A DNA stretch of 64,000 nt from Fulvimarina manganoxydans (GCF_900176465.1 NZ_FWXR01000022.1:24932-88931); one strand, 5' to 3'. Shown: positions 42,654-53,259, counted from the first letter of the stretch. A program made the numbers and translations. The notes: generated from the sequence alone by a model not told the origin.

Positions 42654-45092
42654 ATGCTGACGATCGCCGAGACCGCCTCGCCCTTCGACACCAAGACCAT
42701 CCTCGATGCGGCCGACAGGGCCGGCCGCGCCATCCCGCCGCTCTGGCCGCTCGCCTCCAGCGTCGCCGTCAATCCGTTTCTCGGCCAGACGGGGGAGAGG
42801 CTCGAGGCCACCGCCGCCCGGCTGCGGCGTGTCGCCGGGACGCGCGCGACCATGCCGCGCAATTGGTATGCGGACCGGATCGACGCCGGTGAGATCGCCG
42901 ATGCCGATCTTGCCGCGGCGCTCGAGGCCGCCCCGCCGGCCATACGCCCGGCGAGCCTCGCCGCCCTGAAGCAGGCGGCACGGATCGAGCTGCCCGAGCC
43001 GATCGCCCTGCCGACCCTGGCGGATCTCGCCGGAGAGGCGTCCGGCATCGACTGGCCGGGCTTTGTCGCCGAGCGCTTCGGCCATTGGGCGGCAGGTTAT
43101 TTCGATCAGGGTCAAGCGCTTTGGGAAATGCCCCGCGCCAACGGCGCCTATCTGAGCTGGCGAGCGAGCGCCATTCATGATCTGACCCCCGAGATCGCCG
43201 GCCTCAAGGGCTTTGCCGCAAGCGTCGCCGCGACGCCGGAAACGGCCGCCGAAGCGATTGCCACTGCGGTCGAACACCTCGGCCTTCGCGAAGACGCGCT
43301 GGAGGCCTACTTCCATCGGCTCCTGACGAGCCTCGGCGGCTGGGCGCAGGCAGCGCGCTACCGGCTTTGGCAGGCCGAGCTGGCGGGAACGTCCGACACG
43401 AGCCTTACCGAGCTTCTCGCCATTCGGCTTGTTTTCGAGGTTGCGCTTCTCAGGCACTATCGCGACGACATCGCGAGACGCTGGCGCGCCGTCGCCGACG
43501 GCTTTGCCAAGCCTATTCTGCCAACCCCGGACGACCATATCGACGCGATCCTTCAAGAGGCGGCGGAACGAGCCTCCCAACGCCGGCTCGCCGCTCGCTT
43601 TGCCGAAGCCGCCTCGAAGCACCCCGGTGTCTCGGCCCCGTCCGCAGGGCGGCCAGCCCTGCAGATGGCCTTCTGCATCGATGTACGTTCGGAGGTGTTT
43701 CGCCGGTCCCTGGAAAGCCTCGATCCGGCGATCCAGACCCTCGGCTTCGCCGGCTTCTTTGGGCTGCGGGTCGATCACCATCGCTTTGCCTCCGATGTGG
43801 TGGAGGCGCGTCTCCCGGTGCTTCTGAACGCCGCGCTCGAGACGAGAGCGGGCGCGCCGACCGCCGAGATGGAAAACAAGGATCACGCCAAGCGGATCGC
43901 CTTGCGGGCCAAGCGCGCCTGGGGCCGGTTCAAGCTCGCGGCCATCTCCTCCTTCGCCTTCGTCGAAGCCACCGGGCCGGTCTATGTGGGTAAGCTCCTG
44001 CGCGACGGTTTGGGGCTGAAGGCCGACGGGCGGTCGGAGGATCCGCAGCCGCGTTTCGATCCGGAACTCGATCTCGAAACGAAGGTGGCGACGGCCGCGA
44101 CGGTGCTGAACGCCATGTCGCTGACCGGCGGCTTTGCCCGGTTGGTGGTCCTGGCCGGCCATGGGGCGAGCGTCGTCAACAATCCCCATCACAGCGCGCT
44201 TCATTGCGGCGCTTGCGGCGGCTATTCGGGCGAGGTCAATGCGCGGCTTCTGGCCGGCCTCCTCAACGATCGCGCGGTTCGGGAGGAACTCGCCCGGCGC
44301 GGGATCGCGATCCCCGCCGACACGCTGTTCCTGGGCGCGCGGCACGATACGACGACCGACGGCGTGACGCTCTATGCCGAGGACCACGTCTCGCGCGACC
44401 ATGCCAAGGATATCGACCGGGTCAAAGGCTGGCTGGAGGCGGCCGGCGCGCTCGCCCGGACCGAGCGCTCGCACCGCCTGCCGGGCGCCGACACGAGCGA
44501 AGCGGTGATGGCCCGGGCGCGCGACTGGGCCCAGTTGCGGCCGGAATGGGGACTTGCGGGCTGCGAGGCCTTCATCGCCGCGCCGCGTGCCCGCACGTCG
44601 AGCCTCGATCTCGGCGGCCGCGCCTTTCTCCACGATTACGATTGGCGGCGGGACGACGGCTTCGGCGTTCTCGAACTGATCCTGACTGCGCCGGTCGTCG
44701 TCGCGAGCTGGATCAGCCTGCAATATTACGGCTCGACCGTCGCCCCCGAGATCTTTGGAGCGGGCAACAAGCTTCTCCACAATGTCACCGGCGGGATCGG
44801 CGTTGTGGAGGGCAATGGCGGGCTGCTCAGAGGAGGGCTGCCTTGGCAGTCGGTCCATAATGGCGAGGACTTCGTCCACGAACCCTTGCGCCTGTCGGTC
44901 CTGGTCGAGGCCCCACGCGAGGAGATCACCGCGATCCTCGAACGCCATCCTGAGGTGCGCGCCTTGTTCGACAACAAATGGCTCCACCTCTTTGCCCTCG
45001 ACGAGGCGGGGCGCTTGGCCTTTCGCTATGACGGCAATTTGGGCTGGGAGGACGCGACGGCGAACAAGGCAGAGCGCAAAGAGGCGGCCTGA
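42654..45092 (+). CDS. dabA: DabA, carbonic-anhydrase-like subunit of the DAB pump (DUF2309)
   Basis: 812 residues, the DUF2309/UPF0753 family. The zinc site of DabA is intact: C341 and D343 in FCIDVRSE, H503 in [16 protein letters not shown] and C518 in [11 protein letters not shown]. The 15-residue H-to-C spacing equals that of the characterised Halothiobacillus protein. It hydrates CO2 unidirectionally to bicarbonate on the cytoplasmic face, driven by DabB. AAAGGA precedes the ATG. A terminator follows at 45102. No RuBisCO or carboxysome genes are visible, so the role may be bicarbonate supply for anaplerotic carboxylation. Confidence 0.93.
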   Translation: MLTIAETASPFDTKTILDAADRAGRAIPPLWPLASSVAVNPFLGQTGERLEATAARLRRVAGTRATMPRNWYADRIDAGEIADADLAAALEAAPPAIRPASLAALKQAARIELPEPIALPTLADLAGEASGIDWPGFVAERFGHWAAGYFDQGQALWEMPRANGAYLSWRASAIHDLTPEIAGLKGFAASVAATPETAAEAIATAVEHLGLREDALEAYFHRLLTSLGGWAQAARYRLWQAELAGTSDTSLTELLAIRLVFEVALLRHYRDDIARRWRAVADGFAKPILPTPDDHIDAILQEAAERASQRRLAARFAEAASKHPGVSAPSAGRPALQMAFCIDVRSEVFRRSLESLDPAIQTLGFAGFFGLRVDHHRFASDVVEARLPVLLNAALETRAGAPTAEMENKDHAKRIALRAKRAWGRFKLAAISSFAFVEATGPVYVGKLLRDGLGLKADGRSEDPQPRFDPELDLETKVATAATVLNAMSLTGGFARLVVLAGHGASVVNNPHHSALHCGACGGYSGEVNARLLAGLLNDRAVREELARRGIAIPADTLFLGARHDTTTDGVTLYAEDHVSRDHAKDIDRVKGWLEAAGALARTERSHRLPGADTSEAVMARARDWAQLRPEWGLAGCEAFIAAPRARTSSLDLGGRAFLHDYDWRRDDGFGVLELILTAPVVVASWISLQYYGSTVAPEIFGAGNKLLHNVTGGIGVVEGNGGLLRGGLPWQSVHNGEDFVHEPLRLSVLVEAPREEITAILERHPEVRALFDNKWLHLFALDEAGRLAFRYDGNLGWEDATANKAERKEAA

Positions 45093-45101
45093 CGTCCTAG
45101 A

Positions 45102-45131
45102 AGGGCCGGCTGGACACACCTCGCCGGCCCT
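45102..45131. terminator. Bidirectional terminator after dabA
   Basis: AGGGCCGGC (45102-45110) and GCCGGCCCT (45123-45131) form a perfect 9-bp stem with a 12-base loop. It lies between dabA and the convergent EEP-family gene. Confidence 0.75.
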
Positions 45132-45134
45132 CGA

Positions 45135-46226
45135 TCACTTCTCCCAATTGCTGCCGATCGGCTCGCGATCGAGCTCTTTCAGATCGTCGACGATGTCCTC
45201 GGCCTCTTCCTTATCGTCGCTATTGGCCCTTTCAGGTCGATCGATGGCGCTGGGCGTCGTCGTCAAAGCGAGCTTGAAGAGGATCGGGAAATGATCCGAG
45301 CCGATATGCTCGCGCCGATCCATCGAGACGAGCGAGAAGTGATCGTCATGAAACAGATGGTCGAGCGGCCAGCGCATCAGCGGATAGCGGGCATCGAAGG
45401 TGTTGTAGAAGCCGCGGCCGACGCGCGGGTCCAAGAGGTTCGACAGACGCTGGAAGAGCCGCGTCGTGTGGGACCAGGCGACGTCGTTGAGATCGCCGCA
45501 GACGATGGAGGGCATGCCGTCGTCCACGACGATGTGCGCCACCTTGACGAGTTCGGCATCGCGCCCGGCGGAGTCGGCATTGGGCACCGGCGGTTCGGGA
45601 TGGACGCAATAGAGCCGGAAATGGCGCCCATTGCGCAGCTTCACGGTGACGAGGAAGGACGGGACCTTGTCCATCGCCAGGAAATGCACCTCCACGTCGT
45701 CGAAGGGCAGGCGCGAGAAGAGGATCATCCCATAAGAGTTGTCGTAAGGGCGCGAGACCACATGGGGGTGGCTTTCCCGCAAAGGCTCCAGCCCCTTCGC
45801 CCAGCCCTCGTCGGTTTCCATGAACAGGGCGAGATCCGGGTCCGCCTTCTTCGCCATGGCGAGCGCCCGGCCATAGTCGCGGTTCGACATCTTCACATTG
45901 GACGACAGGATCGAGACCGTGTTCGGCCCATTCGGATCGCCGCCATAACGCTGGGACTGGCGCCGGCCGAGCGGCGAGAACTTCGCCACCCAGAAGCCTT
46001 GCGCCGCTGCGATGATGAGAAAGGCGACGACGAGGCCCCACCGCCAGCCGGCCTCTGGCACGAGGACGCCTGCCGCGAGGGCGAGCAGGACCGAAAGCAC
46101 CAGCATCTGCAGACGCGGAAACTCGAAGATGCGCACCGCGCCATGGATGATGCGCGTATAGGGAAGGGCCGTCGCGATCAGAAGAAGACCGGCGAGGACG
46201 GCGAGAATAATGGTTGCGATGCTCAA
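45135..46226 (-). CDS. Membrane-anchored endonuclease/exonuclease/phosphatase-family protein
   Basis: 363 residues from a TTG start. Three N-terminal membrane helices (about 1-95) precede an EEP domain: 'VSILSSNVKMSNRDYGRAL', 'ALFMETDEGWAKGLEPL', 'YGMILFSRLPFDDVEV', 'VCGDLNDVAWSHTTRLF', 'WPLDHLFHDDHF' and 'HIGSDHFPI'. These are the E, D/N and SDH motifs of the fold. The active site would face the periplasm. TTG 46226 has AAGGGGG 7 bases upstream; an in-frame ATG at 46337 adds 37 unlikely residues. The substrate may be a phospholipid or nucleic acid. Confidence 0.8.
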   Translation of the reverse strand: MSIATIILAVLAGLLLIATALPYTRIIHGAVRIFEFPRLQMLVLSVLLALAAGVLVPEAGWRWGLVVAFLIIAAAQGFWVAKFSPLGRRQSQRYGGDPNGPNTVSILSSNVKMSNRDYGRALAMAKKADPDLALFMETDEGWAKGLEPLRESHPHVVSRPYDNSYGMILFSRLPFDDVEVHFLAMDKVPSFLVTVKLRNGRHFRLYCVHPEPPVPNADSAGRDAELVKVAHIVVDDGMPSIVCGDLNDVAWSHTTRLFQRLSNLLDPRVGRGFYNTFDARYPLMRWPLDHLFHDDHFSLVSMDRREHIGSDHFPILFKLALTTTPSAIDRPERANSDDKEEAEDIVDDLKELDREPIGSNWEK

Positions 46227-46738
46227 AGCATGCCCCCTTTTGCCAAGGTCTCGCGCAAAGTCTCGGTCGACGAGCTGCGTGAGCCGGGCGATGAAGAATG
46301 GCCGGAATGACGAAGCGGTGCCAGCATCGAAGGACATCCCGTTCGGCGGTTCGAAGGCGGCGGTTCGTTTGCTCAGCTAGGCGAAGGCATGAAAACGTCC
46401 ATTGAACTTATGAAAATCGGCGCATGGGGCCGGTCAAAGCTCTTCCGCCCCGAAGTTTCGAAGATCCGATCCTGTTCCGTCATGAGCGGCCGACGGAATT
46501 TGACATTTCGCCCGGATTGATGTTTGTCGGCCCCAAATCCCGCGACCTTTGTCCGCGAGCCACCGACCGGGCCCCTCGTTCTGCTTGAACCGCAGATGAG
46601 ACGAGCCGCCCGGAGGTCAACATCCGCCAGCGAGTTTCGCTCGCGGATGCCATACCGCTTTGGGCCATCGGTCTTTCGGGCGCGGGTTCGACCCACCACC
46701 TTTCGTGTGAGCGATGCGAAGGGATCGGAAGGAAGACG
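46227..46738. other. Divergent region EEP gene / ffh
   Basis: 512 bases without a credible gene. The last 20 bases carry the ffh ribosome site (GGAAGGA). An AT-richer patch lies at 46384-46415 and another at 46495-46520, either of which could hold the ffh promoter; no consensus pair is convincing. Confidence 0.35.
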
Positions 46739-48304
46739 ATGTTTGATTCACTCCAGGACCGCCTCGGGTCCATCCTGAATGGCCTCACGGGCCGCGGCGC
46801 ACTTTCCGAAAAGGATGTGAGCGCGGCGCTGCGCGAGGTTCGTCGGGCTCTCCTGGAAGCCGACGTCGCGCTGGAAGTGGTGCGTAGCTTCACGGACCGG
46901 GTCCGCGAAAAGGCGGTCGGCGCCGAAATCCTGAAGTCGATCAAGCCCGGCCAGATGGTCGTCAAGATCGTCCATGACGAGCTCGTGGCGATGCTCGGCG
47001 AAACCCAGGTGCCGATCGACCTCAACGCGCCCGCTCCCGTCACGCTGATGATGGTCGGCCTTCAGGGCTCGGGTAAGACGACGACCACCGGCAAGATCGC
47101 CAAGCGGCTGAAGGAGCGTCAGAACAAGAAGGTTCTGATGGCCTCGCTCGACACGCGCCGGCCGGCCGCTCAGGAACAGCTGAAGGTGCTGGGCGAGCAG
47201 ACCGGCGTCGACACGCTGCCGATCATCGCCGGCCAGGGACCGGTCGAGATCGCGAGCCGGGCCCATCAGGCGGCGCGCCTCGGCGGCTATGACGTCGTCA
47301 TTCTCGACACCGCCGGCCGCACCCATATCGACGAGCCGCTCATGATCGAGATGGCCGACATCAAGGCGAAGGCGAACCCGCACGAGATTCTTCTCGTCGC
47401 CGACAGCCTGACCGGCCAGGACGCGGTCAATCTCGCTCGCTCCTTCGACGAGCGCGTCGGCGTCACCGGCATCGTGCTCACCCGCGTCGACGGCGACGGG
47501 CGCGGCGGCGCCGCGCTCTCCATGCGCGCCGTCACCGGCAAGCCGATCAAGCTGATCGGCGTCGGCGAGAAGATGGATGCGCTGGAGGACTTCCATCCCT
47601 CCCGTATCGCCGATCGCATTCTGGGCATGGGCGACATCGTCTCGCTGGTCGAAAAGGCCGCCCAGACCATCGACGCGGAAAAAGCCGCGGCGATGGCCAA
47701 GCGCATGCAGGCCGGCAAGTTCGATCTCGACGATCTCGCCGGTCAGATCCGTCAGATGCAGGGCATGGGCGGAATGGGCGGCATGATGGGCCTGATGCCC
47801 GGCATGGGCAAGATGAAGGACCAGATGGCCGCCGCCGGCCTCGACGATAAGATGTTGAAGCGCCAGCTCGCCATCATCTCCTCGATGACGGCCCATGAGC
47901 GCGCCAATCCCGACATCCTCAAGCACAGCCGCAAGAAGCGTATCGCGGCCGGCTCCGGCACCACCTCCGCCGACATCAACAAGCTGCTCAAGATGCACCG
48001 CCAGATGGCCGACATGATGAAGGCCATGGGCAAGGGCAAAGGCGGCGGCATGATGAAGCAGATGATGGGGGGTCTTGCCGGCAAGATGGGGCTCGGCGGC
48101 ATGGGCGGAATGCCCGGCGGCATGCCGGACCTGTCCAAGATGGACCCCAAGCAGCTCGAGCAGATGGCGAAGGCCATGCAGCAGGGCGGCGGTGCCGGCA
48201 TGCCCAATATGCCCCCCGGCCTTGGCGGCCCTGGCGGATTGCCGGGCTTGCCCGGCTCCGGTGGCGTGCCTGGGTTTCCCGGTTTGCCGGGGAAGAAGAA
48301 ATAG
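46739..48304 (+). CDS. ffh: Signal recognition particle protein Ffh
   Basis: 521 residues. NG domain with G1 GLQGSGKTTTTGKIAKRL, DTRRPAAQEQL, G3 DTAGRTHID and the G4/G5 stretch 'TRVDGDGRGGAALSM' (the family T-K-x-D is here T-R-V-D). The methionine-rich M domain (about 300-430) binds 4.5S RNA. A long Gly/Met/Pro C-terminal extension (about 430-521) follows, typical of alphaproteobacteria. It delivers nascent membrane proteins to FtsY. First gene of the ffh-rpsP block. Confidence 0.97.
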   Translation: MFDSLQDRLGSILNGLTGRGALSEKDVSAALREVRRALLEADVALEVVRSFTDRVREKAVGAEILKSIKPGQMVVKIVHDELVAMLGETQVPIDLNAPAPVTLMMVGLQGSGKTTTTGKIAKRLKERQNKKVLMASLDTRRPAAQEQLKVLGEQTGVDTLPIIAGQGPVEIASRAHQAARLGGYDVVILDTAGRTHIDEPLMIEMADIKAKANPHEILLVADSLTGQDAVNLARSFDERVGVTGIVLTRVDGDGRGGAALSMRAVTGKPIKLIGVGEKMDALEDFHPSRIADRILGMGDIVSLVEKAAQTIDAEKAAAMAKRMQAGKFDLDDLAGQIRQMQGMGGMGGMMGLMPGMGKMKDQMAAAGLDDKMLKRQLAIISSMTAHERANPDILKHSRKKRIAAGSGTTSADINKLLKMHRQMADMMKAMGKGKGGGMMKQMMGGLAGKMGLGGMGGMPGGMPDLSKMDPKQLEQMAKAMQQGGGAGMPNMPPGLGGPGGLPGLPGSGGVPGFPGLPGKKK

Positions 48305-48406
48305 GACCGCTCGATCAGAGACGATCCTGAGACCTGAGACGGACGCGGGCGAGAGACACAAGAAGGCCCGCGCCGACACACCTTAAGACAGAAGGAAGAC
48401 TTAGAC

Positions 48407-48802
<396 letters not shown>

Positions 48803-49058
48803 ATTCGGCGATCGGCCTGACGCGCTGCTTTCGAAGGGCCTTCGCTTGCGCAACGGACGATATGCCTGCGCGCGGCTGGAGCGGTCCTTCAAGAGCCTTT
48901 TGCAACGATCATTGATCGCAACCCGCAAGACGCGATCTCCGACCACCGAAAGTTAGCGTTAAGGCTTAAAAAGCATTATGCAGCCTTGGGGGCGGCGTCT
49001 GTCGGCGTCGCCCCTTTGTCGTATGAGGCCCGCCCTCAGCTTCCAAGGCCCGTTTTCC

Positions 49059-50570
49059 ATGACCAACGCCCTTGCTACAACTTTAAAGCGGTATGCCCCC
49101 GAAGAGGCCGATGAGATCGCCAAAGGCGTCTTCGATCTCGCGCCCGTTCCGCTCTGGCTGGAAGACTATAGCGGCGTGAAGCGATTGCTCGACCGATGCC
49201 GGGCCGAGGGCGTGACCGATCTGAAGCGCCATTTGTTGGAGCACCCAGAGCTTGTCGAGGAAGCGGCAGGGTCGATCCGGCTTCTGGCCGTCAACGCCAA
49301 GACACTCGAGCTCTTCGAGGCCGAGAGCTTCGATACGCTGCAGGAAAACCTGTCCAGCGTGTTTTCCGGCGACATGTTCCAGACCCATGCCGGCGAGCTG
49401 GTCCAGCTCTTCGAGGGGCGAAACGGTTTCGAGAGCCTGGCGATCAACTATACGCTGAGCGGACGACGGCTCGACGTTCAGGTCAAGGCGCGCATCCTAC
49501 CGAAGGGCCAAGAGGATTGGAGCCGGCTTCTCATCTCGACCGAGGACGTGACCGAACGGGAGGAGGCGGTCCGGGGTCTTGCGTCCAGCGAATCCTTTTC
49601 GCGCGGCCTCTTCGAACATTCGCCCGTCTCCCTCTGGGTCGAGGACTTTAGTGCGGTCAAGACGCTGATCGACGATGTGCGCCTGCGAGGCGTTACCGAT
49701 TTTCGGACCTTCGTCGATGTTCATCCCGAATTCGTCGAACGCTGCATGAGCGAAATCCGGGTCATCGACATCAATCAGCACACGCTGGACCTCTTCGCCG
49801 CGCCCGACAAGGCAACGCTCCTGGCGCATCTGTCGGACGTCTTCCGTGACGACATGACCCCGCATTTCAAGGAACAGCTGATCGACTTGTGGGAGGGCAA
49901 GCTCTTCCACAGCCGGGAAGTGGTCAATTATGCCCTCGGCGGGGAGATGCTCCATGTCCATATGCAGTTCTCGGTGTTTCCCGGCCATGAGCGTGACTGG
50001 TCGCTGGTGCAGGTGGCCCTGACCGACATCACGGCGCGCAAGAAGGCCGAGGCCTATCTCGAATATCTCGGCAAGCACGACATCCTGACCAAGCTTAACA
50101 ACCGCTCCTATTTCGACGACGAGCTCAACCGCCTGGAACGGCGCGGGCCGATGCCGGTGACGATCATCGCGGCCGATCTCAACGGGCTGAAGGACACCAA
50201 TGACACGCTCGGCCATGCGGCCGGCGACGCGCTTCTGCGCCGGGCGGGCGAGGTCTTGCGTGAAGCCGTGCAGCGGCCGGCGACCGCCGCCCGCATCGGT
50301 GGCGACGAATTCGTCGTCATCCTCCCGGCTGCGGGCGAGGCTGAGGGACGTTCGATGATGACGGCGATCGAGGAGTTGGTCGAGGTCAACAACCAGTTCT
50401 ATGGCGGCGGCCACCTCTCCCTATCGATGGGTCTCGCCACCGTGGGCGATGGCGAGCGGCTGGAAGACACCGTCAAGCGCGCCGACGCCCAGATGTATGA
50501 AGCCAAGCGCGCCTATTATCTGGAGCCCAAGCACGAAAGACGGCGCAATCGCACGACGCCACGCGTGTGA
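49059..50570 (+). CDS. Diguanylate cyclase with two tandem PAS-like sensor modules
   Basis: 503 residues. Two related modules of about 155 residues open alike: FDLAPVPLWLEDYSGVKRLL and FEHSPVSLWVEDFSAVKTLI; both continue with 'GVTD' and a 'HPE-VE' helix. The C-terminal GGDEF domain (about 345-490) has an intact GGDEF motif at 414-418 and 'LGHAAGDALLRRAG', so c-di-GMP synthesis is expected. No I-site (RxxD) is obvious five residues upstream. No membrane helix, so a soluble sensor. Start at 49059 is preferred; ATG 49023 is also in frame. It lies between rpsP and rimM. Confidence 0.88.
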   Translation: MTNALATTLKRYAPEEADEIAKGVFDLAPVPLWLEDYSGVKRLLDRCRAEGVTDLKRHLLEHPELVEEAAGSIRLLAVNAKTLELFEAESFDTLQENLSSVFSGDMFQTHAGELVQLFEGRNGFESLAINYTLSGRRLDVQVKARILPKGQEDWSRLLISTEDVTEREEAVRGLASSESFSRGLFEHSPVSLWVEDFSAVKTLIDDVRLRGVTDFRTFVDVHPEFVERCMSEIRVIDINQHTLDLFAAPDKATLLAHLSDVFRDDMTPHFKEQLIDLWEGKLFHSREVVNYALGGEMLHVHMQFSVFPGHERDWSLVQVALTDITARKKAEAYLEYLGKHDILTKLNNRSYFDDELNRLERRGPMPVTIIAADLNGLKDTNDTLGHAAGDALLRRAGEVLREAVQRPATAARIGGDEFVVILPAAGEAEGRSMMTAIEELVEVNNQFYGGGHLSLSMGLATVGDGERLEDTVKRADAQMYEAKRAYYLEPKHERRRNRTTPRV

Positions 50571-50614
50571 GCATTGGCAGCGGGCCTACAAAACGCGCCC
50601 CACCGCACGCCCGA

Positions 50615-52489
50615 TCACGCGATGATCATCTCAGATCCGAGATCGGCTAAGGTCTGACCCCGCAGAATCAGCTCCGTGTAACCGAAATCGAAGTGAAGGC
50701 CATCGGCCTCCTGTCGCGCCAGCGAGAGGAACGACTGGCCATCGCCGGCGAAATTGAGAAGCTGGATCAGATCCTCTTCCACATCCGAGAGCCGAAAATC
50801 CTCGACGATCACGCATCCCGCGCCGGCGGCGTCGAAGACGAAGACGTCGTCGCCGAGCCCGCCATTCAGGAGATCGTTTCCCCCACCGCCAGAGAGGACG
50901 TCGGCGCCTTCGGCCCCATAGAGGAAGTCGTTGCCGCCACCGCCCGCCAGTCTGTCATTGCCGGTTCCGCCATGAAGCACATCCGAACGCCACGTGCCTG
51001 ACAAAACGTCGTCGCCGGCAAGGCCGAAGACCAAGGAGCCGCTCAAGTGATCGTCGCCACCCGTTCCCTGGCGGCTGCTCGTGAAGGCGACGTCGCGATC
51101 GAGAAAGTCGAGCCAGCCGCTATAGCTGCGGTCTTCGAGCCTGTTATCGGCAATGTCGTAATGGCGGTCGAGATGGAGCGGCCCGGCAGCCAGGAAAGTG
51201 ACGCGCTCGATGCCAGACGCGATGTCGATGCCATAATCTTGAGAGACAAAGGCGATCGTCCCGTCGCCGAGCCGGGTCACGGTCCAGTCGCTCATATCGC
51301 CCTGGAGCTGCAGCGTGTCGAGACCCCGCCCCCCTTCCACGCGGTCGGCGCCTGTCCCAGTCTGGAAGATATCGTTTCCGGCAAAGCCTTCGAAATAGTC
51401 GTTACCCCCCTTGCCGGCGAGACGGTCGTCGAAATCCGTGCCGATTAGAAAGGCGGAATCGCCGCAATGGTTAGGGTTGGAGGCCGCGGTGTCCTTGTCC
51501 TCGACAAAGATCGTGGAGCGTTGCAGCGCCGATAGATTGGAGACGATGACGAGACTGTCGCGCTCGGTGAATTCGTAAAAGCTCGAGGCGGCGATGCGCT
51601 CGATCGAATTGACGAGAAGACCCTGGACATGGGCCGACCAGCCGCCAGGAATGTTATACAAAGCGAAGGGGCCATAGGGCCAAGCCGGATTCGCATAGTC
51701 GTCGCTGAAGAGGATCAGGTTATCGGTCGAGGATTCAAGGCTGTAATCCTGGCCAATCAGACCCGGCGCGTTTTCGAGCGCGTCCTGCAAGGATCCGGCG
51801 TCCCCGGCCGCCCGATGGACGATGTCGTTCTCATAGCCGATATTGAGGACACGGTCGCCCTCGTCATAGATCTCCGGCACGGCATGGGCGATATAGCTGC
51901 TATTTGCGAAGAAGCCGCCTGCAAGACTGTCGGCATATTCGGCCATGATGTTGGTGTAGGCCGCGCCGAGCGAATAGCCGGTGACGAGGACGTCGCTCGC
52001 ATCGACACCCTTGGCTATCGCGTAATCGCGGACTGCCGCGAGAATCGGCTCCATGTTTGGGGCGATCTCTCCGCTATTGAGTTGGGTATAATCGGGAAGA
52101 TCGAGGAGCGAATTCGTCCCTGCAAAAGTCACCGACAGGCGCGTGACGGCGCCGCTCTCGTCGCGCTGTTCGAGAATTTGGGCTTGGGCGCCGGAATAGA
52201 GACGGCCGGTGATCGGACTTTCGATAATGTAGTAGCCGTCGAAGTCGCGGGCGCTTTCCGGCAGACCCAGCGCGGCCGGCTGGATAGCCGACCAGCCGCG
52301 CGGCAACTCCGCCGAAATGGCGTTCGCGGTAAGCCCGGCCGGCAGAAGGCTGCCCAGCGTGTTGATCCCCCGATCGAGATCGATCCCATAAAGTTTGTCG
52401 AATTGGACCTGGACCGCCAGCTTGAAAGTCGTCAGGGCCAGCTCGGTCGACTGTGCCGTGCTGTAGCCTTTATAATCGAACATCGCCAT
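50615..52489 (-). CDS. RTX-type secreted lipase (family I.3-like)
   Basis: 624 residues. The start 'MAMFDYKGYSTAQSTEL' follows the family I.3 pattern, the nucleophile elbow is GYSLGAA with Ser173, and later D/H residues complete a lipase triad. RTX nonapeptides occur in two clusters (GKGGNDYFEGFAGNDIF; GGTGNDRLAGGGGNDFLYG and following) that bind calcium. The C-terminal tail 'ADLGSEMIIA' is typical of type I secretion substrates. No type I secretion genes are nearby. Start at 52489 has GGAGG; the frame goes to 52516. Inserted between rpsP and rimM. Confidence 0.88.
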   Translation of the reverse strand: MAMFDYKGYSTAQSTELALTTFKLAVQVQFDKLYGIDLDRGINTLGSLLPAGLTANAISAELPRGWSAIQPAALGLPESARDFDGYYIIESPITGRLYSGAQAQILEQRDESGAVTRLSVTFAGTNSLLDLPDYTQLNSGEIAPNMEPILAAVRDYAIAKGVDASDVLVTGYSLGAAYTNIMAEYADSLAGGFFANSSYIAHAVPEIYDEGDRVLNIGYENDIVHRAAGDAGSLQDALENAPGLIGQDYSLESSTDNLILFSDDYANPAWPYGPFALYNIPGGWSAHVQGLLVNSIERIAASSFYEFTERDSLVIVSNLSALQRSTIFVEDKDTAASNPNHCGDSAFLIGTDFDDRLAGKGGNDYFEGFAGNDIFQTGTGADRVEGGRGLDTLQLQGDMSDWTVTRLGDGTIAFVSQDYGIDIASGIERVTFLAAGPLHLDRHYDIADNRLEDRSYSGWLDFLDRDVAFTSSRQGTGGDDHLSGSLVFGLAGDDVLSGTWRSDVLHGGTGNDRLAGGGGNDFLYGAEGADVLSGGGGNDLLNGGLGDDVFVFDAAGAGCVIVEDFRLSDVEEDLIQLLNFAGDGQSFLSLARQEADGLHFDFGYTELILRGQTLADLGSEMIIA

Positions 52490-52620
52490 GAATTGCCTCC
52501 CAACTCGTTTTCCCATTTTGTTTCGAGCATTAGGGACAATATCGAACGTTTACGTCAAGTGCTGATTGCATTCGATCGCGATCAGGGTTCGGCGCTTGCG
52601 CTAGCCGGCGATCCTCGGAT

Positions 52621-53259
52621 ATGGCCGACCCTCACGATACCGCTGGTTCACACGGCCGATCTATGATCCTCCAATCCCCTGTCCTTCTTGCCGTCATCGG
52701 CGGCGCGCATGGCATTCGCGGCGAGTGCCGGGTCAAATCCTTCACCGAAGACCCTCAGGCCTTCGCGTCCTATGGGCCGCTCTACGACAAGGCGGGCCAG
52801 CGCTACACGGTGATGGCGGCCCGCCTGCAAAAGGCCATGCTCTTGGTGCGCTTCGCCGAAGTGAGCGACCGGACCCATGCCGAAAGGCTGAACGGGACGG
52901 AGCTTTTCGTCGATCGCTCCGTCCTGCCGGAAACGGAGGAAGAGGACGAGTTCTATCTCGACGATCTCATCGGCCTCTTCGCGCGCCAGGTCTCGGGCGA
53001 GCCCATCGGCGAGGTGGTCGCCGTCCACAACTTCGGGGCCGGCGATATTCTGGAGATCGAGCCGGCGAGCGGGCAGACCGTCATGATCCCCTTTTCCGAA
53101 GCCGCCGTCCCCGAAATTGATATCGAGGACGGTTTCATCCTCGTCGAGCCCTATGCGGCCGGTCTCGCGTCAATCGAGGAGCCCGAAGAAGAGGAGAATG
53201 GGGGCGAGGCGCAGGAGAGCCTTGATGAGCTGAACAGCGATGCGGGCAACGATGATTGA
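52621..53259 (+). CDS. rimM: Ribosome maturation factor RimM
   Basis: 212 residues. The N-terminal RimM domain opens 'VLLAVIGGAHGIRGECRVKSF' in two parts; the C-terminal PRC barrel carries 'YLDDLIGLFARQVSGEPIGE' and 'VMIPFSEAAVPEIDIE'. It assists 30S head assembly and binds S19. An acidic tail (about 185-212) is long for the family. Two starts are possible: ATG 52621 or ATG 52663; neither has a good ribosome site. The lipase is divergent upstream, so rimM has its own promoter here. Confidence 0.95.
   Translation: MADPHDTAGSHGRSMILQSPVLLAVIGGAHGIRGECRVKSFTEDPQAFASYGPLYDKAGQRYTVMAARLQKAMLLVRFAEVSDRTHAERLNGTELFVDRSVLPETEEEDEFYLDDLIGLFARQVSGEPIGEVVAVHNFGAGDILEIEPASGQTVMIPFSEAAVPEIDIEDGFILVEPYAAGLASIEEPEEEENGGEAQESLDELNSDAGNDD

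Noticed and set aside
42354..45119. 921-residue open frame on the minus strand
   Set aside because: Exact antisense of dabA, Arg/Gly-rich composition and no family motif; a by-product of high third-position GC.
46748..48379. 543-residue minus-strand open frame rich in His and Ala
   Set aside because: Antisense to ffh; the His/Ala composition mirrors the Met/Gly codons of Ffh.
50615..51500. Repeated GGxGxD-coding units considered as a DNA repeat or CRISPR-like array
   Set aside because: They are degenerate calcium-binding nonapeptide repeats of the RTX lipase, without regular spacers.
51629..52666. 345-residue plus-strand open frame
   Set aside because: Antisense to the RTX lipase N-terminal half and runs into rimM in another frame.
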